Of a DNA stretch of 64,000 nucleotides, positions 25,980 to 33,700 are shown piece after piece. Source of the DNA: Claveliimonas bilis (GTDB lineage Bacteria > Bacillota > Clostridia > Lachnospirales > Lachnospiraceae); contig NZ_AP027742.1 in assembly GCF_030296775.1 (NCBI RefSeq), positions 1,550,001 to 1,614,000 on the forward strand. The letters are read 5' to 3'. The notes under the pieces are model-generated. The model was not told where the DNA came from. It saw only the letters and a list, made by a program, of their open reading frames with translations, and did not search any database. Within the stretch, counting starts at the first letter, position 1; each line of letters opens with the position of its first letter. The translations under genes and the position numbers were made by a program.

Positions 25980-26007
25980 TTGATTTGAATGTTGGTTATA
26001 CTATAAT
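25980..26007 (+). promoter_or_regulatory. Promoter of the DUF3990/DUF3791 operon
   Basis: TTGATT (25980-25985), 16-nt spacer, TATAAT (26002-26007). It stands 11 nt before the first ATG (26019), so the 5' leader is very short. A TTGACC overlapping upstream is too far (22 nt) to serve as the -35. Confidence 0.65.
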
Positions 26008-26018
26008 CAGGTGATAAT

Positions 26019-26327
26019 ATGAGCTTATTGGAAAATGCGGTTGCGCAAGAGCAACGGCGGATTGAGTATATGATAGAAAAATACGAGACAGAGCTGGCTG
26101 ATTTGCCGAAAGGTGTGTTAATCGCCAAAATGATTAAAGGAAATCAATATTATTATTTGCAGTATCGCAGCGGGAAGAAGACAATTTCAGAGTATATTGG
26201 GAGAAAAAGCGATAAAGTTGAAAAAGTACAGCAGCAGATTGAACGGCGTAGGCATATCCAGTCCATGCTGAAAGCCTTGTCTGAAGAATATGCTACAGCA
26301 CAGAAAATGATGGAGGTTTGTATATGA
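26019..26327 (+). CDS. Small helical protein, first gene of the DUF3990 module
   Basis: A 102-residue protein. A central motif KMIKGNQYYYLQYRSGKKTISEYIG is common to small proteins of unknown function often found beside toxin-like or nucleotidyltransferase genes; both ends form long charged helices (EQRRIEYMIEKYETEL; KVEKVQQQIERRRHIQSMLK), likely coiled coil. Its stop overlaps the next start (ATGA), so the two are translated together. It could be an antitoxin or accessory factor; the function is not known. Confidence 0.65.
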   Translation: MSLLENAVAQEQRRIEYMIEKYETELADLPKGVLIAKMIKGNQYYYLQYRSGKKTISEYIGRKSDKVEKVQQQIERRRHIQSMLKALSEEYATAQKMMEVCI

Positions 26328-26827
26328 TTGTATATCATGGAAGTAATATGATAGTAGACCATCCAAGATTAGTTCGCCAAAATCGGACATTGGATTTTGG
26401 ATATGGTTTTTATACAACGTTCAATAAAGATCAAGCAGTAAATTTCGCAGAGAAAGTAACGGCTCGAAGGGAAACAGGTATTTCTTGTGTCAGCATGTAT
26501 GAAACAGCAGAGTTAGAAGAACTGAAAAACAAATATAAACTCCTGTTTTTTTCAGAAGCAAATGAGGAATGGTTGGATTTCGTATTTGCAAATCGTAATG
26601 GAAGTTATGAAGGGGTAAATTATGATATTATTTTCGGACCAGTAGCTAACGATACAATTTATCGGACGTTTATCGCTTATGAGGAAGGTATTTTAACAAA
26701 GGATGAGACGATTGCCAGACTGAAAGTTAAGAAGCTGTATAATCAGATGACTTTTACAACAGAGAATTCCTTAAAAGAGCTAAAATATATAGGGCAGTTG
26801 CCGATAGGGAGGGATTGCAATGAGTGA
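26324..26827 (+). CDS. DUF3990 protein, putative ADP-ribosyltransferase-fold toxin
   Basis: A 167-residue DUF3990 protein. The N-terminus (IVYHGSNMIVDHPRL, then LDFGYGFYTTFNKDQAVNFAEKV) shows the H-G-S/T and YTT-like elements of ADP-ribosyltransferase folds (RNase/DarT/Rifampin-ART relatives), with NYDIIFGPVANDTIYRTF downstream. Start ATG 26324 has TGGAGG upstream. DUF3990 genes are frequently next to DUF3791 genes, as here, and are suspected toxin-antitoxin modules. Enzyme activity and target are inferred, not shown. Confidence 0.75.
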   Translation: MIVYHGSNMIVDHPRLVRQNRTLDFGYGFYTTFNKDQAVNFAEKVTARRETGISCVSMYETAELEELKNKYKLLFFSEANEEWLDFVFANRNGSYEGVNYDIIFGPVANDTIYRTFIAYEEGILTKDETIARLKVKKLYNQMTFTTENSLKELKYIGQLPIGRDCNE

Positions 26828-27059
26828 AAAGGGGATCAAAGGAATGCTGGAGCTTATTGTGCCGCGTCTGCTCCGGATGATAATGGAAAAACAGTCACTT
26901 ACAGAAAAAGAAGCCTTGACACAGCTATATGCTTCTGAACTTTATCGTCAGTTAGAACGAGAGGAAACAAAGCTTTGGCATTTAAGTATTCCTACTTTAT
27001 ATGAAATGTGGTTGGAAGAAAAAGAGAGCGGGCATATTACTTATCCAGAGGAGGTCTGA
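26820..27059 (+). CDS. Small protein of the DUF3990 module
   Basis: A 79-residue mostly helical acidic protein (LELIVPRLLRMIMEKQSLTE, then TQLYASELYRQLEREETKLWHL) overlapping the DUF3990 gene by 8 nt and preceding the DUF3791 gene by 2 nt. An AGGGAGGG ribosome-binding site lies upstream. No firm family; the small size and helical make-up suit an antitoxin or adaptor. Confidence 0.65.
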   Translation: MSEKGIKGMLELIVPRLLRMIMEKQSLTEKEALTQLYASELYRQLEREETKLWHLSIPTLYEMWLEEKESGHITYPEEV

Positions 27060-27061
27060 GT

Positions 27062-27274
27062 ATGGATGAAAAAATGAATTTTATCGTATATTGTATAGAA
27101 GAATATAAAAATGAAAAAGGAATGAATGGAAAAAATGTCATTGATTTGTTTAATCGGTATCGTGTGATCGATTATATTCGGGACTATTACGAAGCACTTC
27201 ATACTACTGGCAGACAGTATATTGTTGATGATATTAACATGTATATTGAGGCAAGGCAGTCATCTATAGGGTAA
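27062..27274 (+). CDS. DUF3791 protein (putative antitoxin)
   Basis: A 70-residue protein matching DUF3791: FIVYCIEEYKNEKGMNGKNV, VIDLFNRYRVIDYI, YEALHTTGRQYIVDDI. The family regularly pairs with DUF3990 genes. ATG 27062 has GAGGAGG 8 nt upstream. It is the last gene of the four-gene operon, which has no visible terminator of its own. Confidence 0.78.
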   Translation: MDEKMNFIVYCIEEYKNEKGMNGKNVIDLFNRYRVIDYIRDYYEALHTTGRQYIVDDINMYIEARQSSIG

Positions 27275-27459
27275 TGGGGCTTCAGTGAAAAAGCGTTGAA
27301 AGAATGTATCCAGGGGGGATCCACTGGATATTTCAAGTTTTATGAAGGAAATGAATGATGTTGCTGTCAAAAGTGGATAAGCAGATAGGAGAAAGAATGC
27401 AACATATTAAATACATATATGGCGTAGAGGAATTAAGAGAAAGATGTAGGGCAGCACTA
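27275..27459. other. Gene-free stretch with short coding fragments
   Basis: After the DUF3791 stop there are only short open pieces (reading KALKECIQGGSTGYFKFYEG and SSFMKEMNDVAVKSG) that look like ends of other small genes of this kind. No intact gene or clear regulatory site. Confidence 0.35.
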
Positions 27460-27464
27460 AACCT

Positions 27465-27581
27465 TGCCGGTCTGTCATCGTAATCGTCATCATATTCATC
27501 ATCGAAAAAATCATCGTTATCGTAATCGTCATCCTCGTCGCTCAATTTCATAATGTCAAGAAACTTATCTAATACTCCCAT
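27465..27581 (-). pseudogene. N-terminal fragment of cell-division gene sepF
   Basis: About 38 codons starting MGVLDKFLDIMKLSDEDDD and running into the acidic linker typical of SepF (YlmF), then breaking off. AGGAGAA stands before the start. SepF normally has about 140-170 residues. The preceding gene fragment is yggS, and the 26-nt spacing matches the native yggS-sepF junction, so this is a displaced piece of the core division cluster. Confidence 0.8.
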
Positions 27582-27607
27582 TTTAAATTCTCCTATCTTA
27601 CGTTCTC

Positions 27608-27868
27608 CTAAATCTGAGCATAATCACGCACGCCAAACAATCCAGTTCCCACACGAACCATCGTGGCGCCCTCTTCGACTGCCACTTCAAAATCATTCGT
27701 CATGCCCATCGAGAGAATACTCATAGTAACATTATTAACTTTTTTTGCCGCGATGTCAACAGATAATTTACGTAAACGCTGAAAATATGGTCGATTTTCT
27801 TCCGGATTTTCTACAAAAGGAGCAATTGTCATTAATCCACATACTTTTATATGGGAAAATTTAGCAAT
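27608..27868 (-). pseudogene. C-terminal fragment of yggS (PLP homeostasis protein)
   Basis: About 86 codons: HIKVCGLMTIAPFVENPEEN, then LSMGMTNDFEVAVEEGATMV and RVGTGLFG, the C-terminal third of the YggS/YlmE PLP-binding protein. The N-terminal part with the PLP lysine is missing. Open reading continues upstream to about 27868, where unrelated sequence begins. Confidence 0.82.
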
Positions 27869-27897
27869 TAAGACTAGATACAGATACGGAGTACTCT

Positions 27898-28177
27898 ATG
27901 GAAGACATTATAGAGTATTATAATATTGGACATTTTATAGAAGAAAAAGATAAGATTAATAATAGTATTTTCAATTATGAAGAAGAAAAATTGAAAGAGT
28001 ATGAAAAGAAGATTAAGCAAGTGACTGGAAAATTTATGAATTCCATAGATGACTCGAACTGTAAAGAAATTTATGATCAACTGGATATAGGATGGAGAGA
28101 AGACTTTTGGAAATTATTTGCTGAATTTAAAGTGTATAGCCATGTTGGAGAAAGAGCTTTTGAAGATATAGCAAACA
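27898..28177 (+). pseudogene. Internal fragment of an unknown helical protein
   Basis: An open frame rich in Lys/Glu helices (EDIIEYYNIGHFIEEKDKIN; WREDFWKLFAEFKVYSHVGE). It is open upstream of the ATG to 27865 and is broken at the 3' side by an IS21-type end near 28178; the last codons come from the IS. It looks like part of a larger protein, not recognised. Confidence 0.5.
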
Positions 28178-28268
28178 GCCGCATTTCCCGGCCAATCAGG
28201 GCCATATTAAACGGCCAGTTTTAGAGATAGGCAGGGCAGAGAGGGGGCTCCGCCCTGCTAATCAGTAG
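28178..28268 (-). mobile_element. Decayed end of an IS21-family element related to element 2
   Basis: The stretch GCATTTCCCGGCCAATCAGG and the following ATATTAAACGGCCAG match the complement of the right end of IS21 element 2, but with GGCCA where element 2 has GGACA. About 90 bp remain, with no istA/istB. Confidence 0.7.
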
Positions 28269-28269
28269 A

Positions 28270-28558
28270 CTTATCCTTGCCGATGGTCTGGGCGATGGCC
28301 GTTTTCGTGGAGTCGTTCGTAATGCCGGCGAGAATGATATGGTTCGTCTAAAGTCAAATGAGAAAAAGAGTTTTGAGTTTTTATAATAGACACCAACTTT
28401 TCCGGCGACTGCCTACCATGAAAAGTGTAAGACTAAATGCCGCATTTGGGGAAGTGGAAATGAGTGAAAGACTAAAATCTACTTTTACCTATTCAAAGTG
28501 GAAATAAACTTTTCACTTCAGCAGGGATAATTCTGCGGAAACTCAAGAATATAATTTA
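28270..28558. other. Gene-free remnant region upstream of the Kiwa-like pair
   Basis: On the minus strand a short frame (28264-28350) reads AGITNDSTKTAIAQTIGKDK, a helix-turn-helix-like end of a lost gene. The rest shows two related blocks (AAATGCCGCATTTGGGGAAG; GTGGAAATGAGTGAAAG; GTGGAAATAAACTTTTCAC) without an open frame. Confidence 0.35.
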
Positions 28559-28587
28559 TTGTCCAAATATATTAAGTGTGATATAAT
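28559..28587 (+). promoter_or_regulatory. Promoter upstream of the Kiwa-like operon
   Basis: TTGTCC (28559-28564), 17-nt spacer, perfect TATAAT (28582-28587). The predicted start, near 28594, coincides with the first base of the hairpin that follows. Confidence 0.72.
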
Positions 28588-28593
28588 AAATTG

Positions 28594-28643
28594 ACGGCAA
28601 AATTCTTCAGTACTATTTAAAGAGGGGAAGTTTGCCGTTTTTT
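28594..28643 (+). terminator. Hairpin-terminator directly at the predicted transcript 5' end
   Basis: ACGGCAAA (28594-28601) pairs with TTTGCCGT (28631-28638) and is followed by a run of T to 28643; an inner CTTC/GAAG pairing is possible. As it starts where the promoter would start transcription, it may be an attenuator in front of the Kiwa-like genes or make a short RNA of about 50 nt. Confidence 0.6.
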
Positions 28644-28666
28644 AATTATTAAGAAAATTTGAAATA

Positions 28667-29191
28667 ATGATTATGATGAGGATATTTTATAGATTTATTT
28701 TGACATTTAATTCACTCCTTTTATTATTGGTGGTATATCTCATAAAATCTCATATATGGATATGGGAACAGGAACAATGGTCTATTGCTGTTTATCTGCT
28801 TGTTCCGATTACTTTGTCAATAGTATGTATAAAGATTTCGGATTTTTTGAGTTTGGATTCGATTGAATATGTGCAAACTATAGAAGTGGGGGAAGAGTCT
28901 TATATGGCTGTATATTTGGGATATTTCTTTGTGGGAACAAGCATTTCAGATGGAGATTGGATAACATTAATTTGTGTTTTTGGGATGATTTTCCTTTTCG
29001 TTTTTTGTTCCCAGGCGCAGTATTTTAATCCGATTTTTCTACTGCTGGGTTATAAGTTTTATGGTGTTACGAAAGAAAATGGGGTGAAAATATTTGTGAT
29101 TTCTAAAAGGCGCATACAGGAAACGGAAGGATTACAATTTTTGGATTTACGAAGAATTAACGATTTTACTTTTATCGATAAGGGGTGTTAG
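28667..29191 (+). CDS. kwaA: KwaA-like membrane protein of a Kiwa-type defence system
   Basis: A 174-residue membrane protein with about four hydrophobic segments (FILTFNSLLLLLVVYLI; WSIAVYLLVPITLSIVCI; WITLICVFGMIFLFVF) and a C-terminal YFNPIFLLLGYKFYGVTKEN followed by KIFVISKR, a pattern I associate with KwaA. In Kiwa, the membrane protein KwaA senses phage-induced changes at the inner membrane and works with KwaB. The partner-like gene follows after 3 nt. Several closely spaced ATGs (28667, 28673, 28676) make the exact start uncertain. Assignment rests on size, topology, C-terminal motif and pairing. Confidence 0.68.
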   Translation: MIMMRIFYRFILTFNSLLLLLVVYLIKSHIWIWEQEQWSIAVYLLVPITLSIVCIKISDFLSLDSIEYVQTIEVGEESYMAVYLGYFFVGTSISDGDWITLICVFGMIFLFVFCSQAQYFNPIFLLLGYKFYGVTKENGVKIFVISKRRIQETEGLQFLDLRRINDFTFIDKGC

Positions 29192-29194
29192 ACC

Positions 29195-30019
29195 ATGGAT
29201 CACTTATTCGCAAGAATGAAAGGTCGAATAGAAAAATATGAAAAAATATTATCTGGAAAGACTATATATGAAAGACCAGAGGATATAGAAAATGCAGTAG
29301 AATATGATGTGGATTATAAACTTGAGGAAGATGAATGGTATGCCGTGAAAAGCCTGTCAAAAAAGGATTTTTGTTTACAATTTTTGGGAGCACCTATTGA
29401 CTCTACTACATATGCACAGATGAAGAAAGGGGATATAAATCAGATTCAATATCTTTGTGCATATCAGTCGGGAAATGAATTTTATTTTCAGAGAGCAATG
29501 GAAAGTAGAATTATGCGAAAGCAAAAATTTCTTGATTGCTCAGGAGATTTTAAAATTGAAGAAACAGGACAAGGTATTATTATCAATAAAATTCCTGATG
29601 CCATTTATCTGCGAGAGAGGGATATTCTATATTTTAAGAAGTTGGAGACAATTTCGCCGATTTTTAAAGGGATTGATAAGTTATATCGAGAAGCTACAGG
29701 AGAAGAAGTTGAGAAGTTTCTTGATAAGAAATTTATAAAGCTTGGGAATGATTACAATGTAAACAGGGTAGGAAAAGCCAACAGAAAGAGAATTGCATTG
29801 GCGATGGATACATTAGTTAAATTAAATAAAACTGAAAAAAAAGAGTTGTTTATATACACAAATGACTATTTCCCAGGACTAAAATATAATGGAAAATCAT
29901 TTGAAATAAATAACGAAGAAGATTTGAAAAAGCTTCTTTATGGTATAGAACAAAGGTGTTATACAACGCCGATTACAAATGAGAAGCGAGTGGCAAATTC
30001 AGTTTACAAGCTAGAATGA
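29195..30019 (+). CDS. kwaB: KwaB-like (DUF4868) protein of a Kiwa-type defence system
   Basis: A 274-residue cytoplasmic protein. The C-terminal half shows a DUF4868-like pattern: IIINKIPDAIYLRERDILYF, then IFKGIDKLYREATGEEVEKFL, KRIALAMDTLVKLNKTEKKE and a final LLYGIEQRCYTTPITNEKRV. KwaB binds DNA in the Kiwa complex and limits phage replication; known proteins are about 300 residues, slightly longer. It is tightly coupled to the KwaA-like gene. The 3' end is 23 nt before the left site of the putative invertible cassette, so read-through may enter that cassette. Confidence 0.68.
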   Translation: MDHLFARMKGRIEKYEKILSGKTIYERPEDIENAVEYDVDYKLEEDEWYAVKSLSKKDFCLQFLGAPIDSTTYAQMKKGDINQIQYLCAYQSGNEFYFQRAMESRIMRKQKFLDCSGDFKIEETGQGIIINKIPDAIYLRERDILYFKKLETISPIFKGIDKLYREATGEEVEKFLDKKFIKLGNDYNVNRVGKANRKRIALAMDTLVKLNKTEKKELFIYTNDYFPGLKYNGKSFEINNEEDLKKLLYGIEQRCYTTPITNEKRVANSVYKLE

Positions 30020-30042
30020 TGTGAGAATAGTTGAAGATTATG

Positions 30043-30065
30043 AAGGATAATTAGCAGTTATCCTT
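30043..30065 (+). repeat. Left inversion-site candidate of the 6.5-kb cassette
   Basis: Twenty-three bp: perfect 8-bp arms AAGGATAA and TTATCCTT around a 7-bp spacer TTAGCAG. The 17-bp core GATAATTAGCAGTTATC (30046-30062) occurs in inverted orientation, without mismatch, at 36528-36544. Same 8-7-8 layout as the promoter repeats at 356 and 603, but a different sequence. Confidence 0.78.
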
Positions 30066-30074
30066 TATCTATTA

Positions 30075-30104
30075 TTATGGTTTAAAGAACGATCATGCTA
30101 TAAT
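30075..30104 (+). promoter_or_regulatory. Extended -10 promoter just inside the cassette
   Basis: TGCTATAAT gives an extended -10 with perfect TATAAT at 30099-30104; the -35 (TTATGG, 30075-30080, 18-nt spacer) is weak. It faces the acyltransferase and STAND-nuclease genes. Confidence 0.55.
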
Positions 30105-30138
30105 AAAAGGGAAACAAATCATTTAATGGGGTGGCGTT

Positions 30139-30798
30139 ATGAGAAAAATAATTAGCTTTTTCCAAAAAAATACGAAAGCCAAAAAGATGTTTCTATACAG
30201 ACTTTTAACTTATTTTCCCAATAGATGTCAATATGGCAGGTTCGAAAAAAGCTCTTTGATATATTTTCCAATGTTGGTAAACAATAAAAAATGTATATTA
30301 ATTGGAGAAAATGTGACTTTTCGGGAGCGACTTCGTATGGACGCGATAAAATGCATGAATGATCAGGTCTTTCATCCTCGCATCATTATTGAGGACAATG
30401 TTCATGCCGAACAGGATTGTCAGATATTCGCTACAAATCTCGTGCATATCAAAAAAAACGTAACATTATCTTCCCATGTTTTTATAACTGATGCAGAGCA
30501 TGAATACCGAGGAGTGGAACATGAGAGTATATTAAAACAAAGATTAAAATGCGGTAAAACCATTATAGATGAAGAAGCGTTTCTGGGAATCGGCGTGCGA
30601 GTCATTAAAGCTGTACATATCGGAAAACATGCTGTGATTGGTGCGAATTCTGTCGTAACAAAAGATATTCCCGCATACAGCGTAGCCGTGGGCAATCCGG
30701 CAAAAATAATTCGTAAATATAATCACCAAACAAAACAATGGGAAGCTGTATCATTTGATACCGGAGAGCGTTATGAAGTATTTGACAGAAGCCTTTAA
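30139..30798 (+). CDS. Hexapeptide-repeat acyltransferase (maltose/galactoside O-acetyltransferase-like)
   Basis: A 219-residue left-handed beta-helix acyltransferase. Repeats run from CILIGENVTFRERLRMDAI; the catalytic His is in ITDAEHEYRG; the C-terminal helix-coil has IGVRVIKAVHIGKHAVIGAN and AVGNPAKIIRKY. First gene inside the putative invertible cassette; it overlaps the STAND-nuclease gene by 26 nt, implying coupled translation. Its likely substrate is a surface sugar, but linkage to a defence gene makes other roles possible. Confidence 0.85.
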   Translation: MRKIISFFQKNTKAKKMFLYRLLTYFPNRCQYGRFEKSSLIYFPMLVNNKKCILIGENVTFRERLRMDAIKCMNDQVFHPRIIIEDNVHAEQDCQIFATNLVHIKKNVTLSSHVFITDAEHEYRGVEHESILKQRLKCGKTIIDEEAFLGIGVRVIKAVHIGKHAVIGANSVVTKDIPAYSVAVGNPAKIIRKYNHQTKQWEAVSFDTGERYEVFDRSL

Positions 30799-33700
30799 AA
30801 ATGAATTTATAGAATATAAGCAAAAAAAGAAAATCTATTCAGGGGTATTATTTGAAAATCTAGTATCGATGCTGCTGGAGGAACTTTTTCCATCATTTTC
30901 GTGGCAGAACACACCGGTTACGCACGATGGAAGCAAAGATTTTTATGCTCAGTATGATGAAACATTGTACTGGGCAGAATGTAAAAACTATAGTGATAAA
31001 ATATCGCTTCAAGCAATTGCTCCGACATTGGTTATGGCACAATTATGTAATGCTGATGAGATTTATTTTTTTTCGCGATCAGAAATAAAAACCAATGTAA
31101 AAAAGAAACTTTGCTATTATGCCAATATTAACCGTAAAAAAATAAGGTTTTATGACGATGTTGCACTTGAGCAGATAATTTTTGAACATAAGCGGGTATA
31201 TGATCATTTTTTTAAGTCATACCGGTTTTCGGACGTGGATTTCCAGCAAGAAACAACGCCTCTGATTCTTTATAATTATTTAAAAAATCCATTTTTGAAT
31301 CTAAAAAAAGGAGAATCTTTTTTTTCTGCAAATAACCTTCCGGAATTCAGAACAAACGAGATTATTTCAATCCATATATACGGCATTAATAACAACAGCA
31401 GAAAAAGTGCTGTATTTACTGTGCGGATTAACGCAGACAGCAAAGATTTACTGTGCTTTGAATTGCTGGATGAATATATGAAACGAAGCAATATCATTAA
31501 TTATTGCTATTCAGCAAAAACAGCCCCCAACGAAACATTTTTTCATAGCATTAATTTAAAAATTCTATCGCACGAAACTCAGTTGCAGCTTCCGGAATTA
31601 ATCGTAAATGTAGTACAAGAGGATTATACCAAAAGCCAAAAATTGGGAGGGATGAACTTTCAGTGCGCATTATTACATAGAGCTGAATTTCTCGATCCTT
31701 ATTATCAAAATATCCTTTATGTATTAGAACAAGAAATGCTGGATCTTAATGTATTGTCGGGGATTCTCCTGATAGGAAGCAGCGGTACCGGAAAAACAAG
31801 AACTCTTGAAGAAACGCTCTCACTCTTGGTTAAGTATAATTATCGGGTATTAAATTTTATCGGAGTAGAACATGATTCCGGCAAAAGCATTCTAAAGGAA
31901 ATCATTTATATTTTATTTGAAGTAAGTGAAGAATTAATTATGGAATCCTTTACTATCAAGGACACATCCGATTCACTTTCGGGTATTTTTGAAATGTTAT
32001 ATAAAATGAATCATAATTTAATCGACCCTATAGATATAACGGATCAATATGGAGAATTAATATTTGAACGTATGATTCATGGGAAATATGCGCTTGTCAT
32101 CGACAACATTCAGTATTTTGAGTATCCCCTTTTGCACTTTTTAGAAAAATTAATTATATATGGGAAAAACTGTGGAAGAGGGAACTCGCTGTTTTTAGCT
32201 TTTAGCATAAATACAGATTATGCTTTTGACAATGAGGATATCACCAAAATTAAAGGCCTGTTTCAACAGCTTCAACATACTAGTGTTTGCAAAATGACTC
32301 CATGGTTTCTGGATGGCTTTCATAGTCCTGGAAGCGCATTGGAATTCATCAAACAACTACTGGGAATTCATAATGCGAATTATGATGCTCTTTTCCAAAA
32401 GGTTTTCGATAAAGCATCCCTGCTTCCTTTTTATATTGAGTGTGTTGTTGAAGTTCTCCGTAATTTCAAATCCGTTACTTTCTCGGAGTCACGTTGCGTT
32501 ATCAATAACCCTGTGCTTTTCGCAGATGAATTAGCAAATTTACCGGACAGTGTAGAAGGAAATCTTGAAAGACGATGGAAATTCTTTATCAGTCAACACT
32601 CAAATAAAGATGATTATGTCAGATTGCTTTCATTAGTACATACATTTGGAGAATGCGAAAAGGATTTCATGAAGAGTCTGGGATTAAATACTGCATTACT
32701 AAAGGATTTATGTAAATACCATTTTTTAAAACAGGAAAAAACAGTAAATACAGACAAATATACCTTTGTCCATGACTTAATGGAGAAATTTTTCTGCGAA
32801 TATATTCCGGATTTTGATAATATCGCCTATGATTATTTAACAAAGTCAGGTTATAAACATCTGAAAAATTTATACCCTGTTATATACAACCTGTGCATTT
32901 TATATTCAAAAGACTATAAACCTGAAAATTTAACAACCATCATACAAGTGGGGATTCATATAGAAATTCCATACAAGATCTTTTATAGTTATTATAAGAA
33001 TTGTATGAATGCCATGCTGGAAAATTATGAAAATTTTCAATGTAAAAATGATTGGTATGGTCTGGGATATTTTATTGCAAAACAGTTGAAACTCCGCATG
33101 GGAAACAAAGCCGCATATGATATGATCAGCAAACTGTTTTGTACATTAGAAGCAGGGAGCTTTGAAGACAGGTATTGCTATAACAGTTTCGTGGAGTTAC
33201 TATTTTTCTATGGCGAAATCAACCAGCAACTCACCTATTATCAAGATGTTATATCTTTGTATTTAAAGTATCTTGATCGTTACAAAATCCTGGAAAAATC
33301 CGAATCTACGGAAGAAATTCGCAATGTCATTGCCTTTATTTACAACCGTTTGTCAGTGGCCTATAAACATTTACCAGATTCTGTAAGTTGTAAAAAGCAT
33401 CTGGACTACATCAACCAGTCGCTGTACATGTCCCGTACCCTGAAAAACCGCCAGTTTCTAGCTGAAAACTGCTATGATAAGGGGACTTATTATTACTGTC
33501 ACATCAAATATAAAAAACGAGTTCTTGATTACTGGGAATCCTGTTGCAATTTAATAGAAAAATATAATATTGAACTGATGACTCTTCATTACATTGAGCA
33601 TCAGATCCAAATCGCTTTGATTCGTCAACAACCAAACGAAATTCCTCAATTACTCGAAAAAGGGTTTGATTATATAGAGCATGGCAAATACAATGAACAA

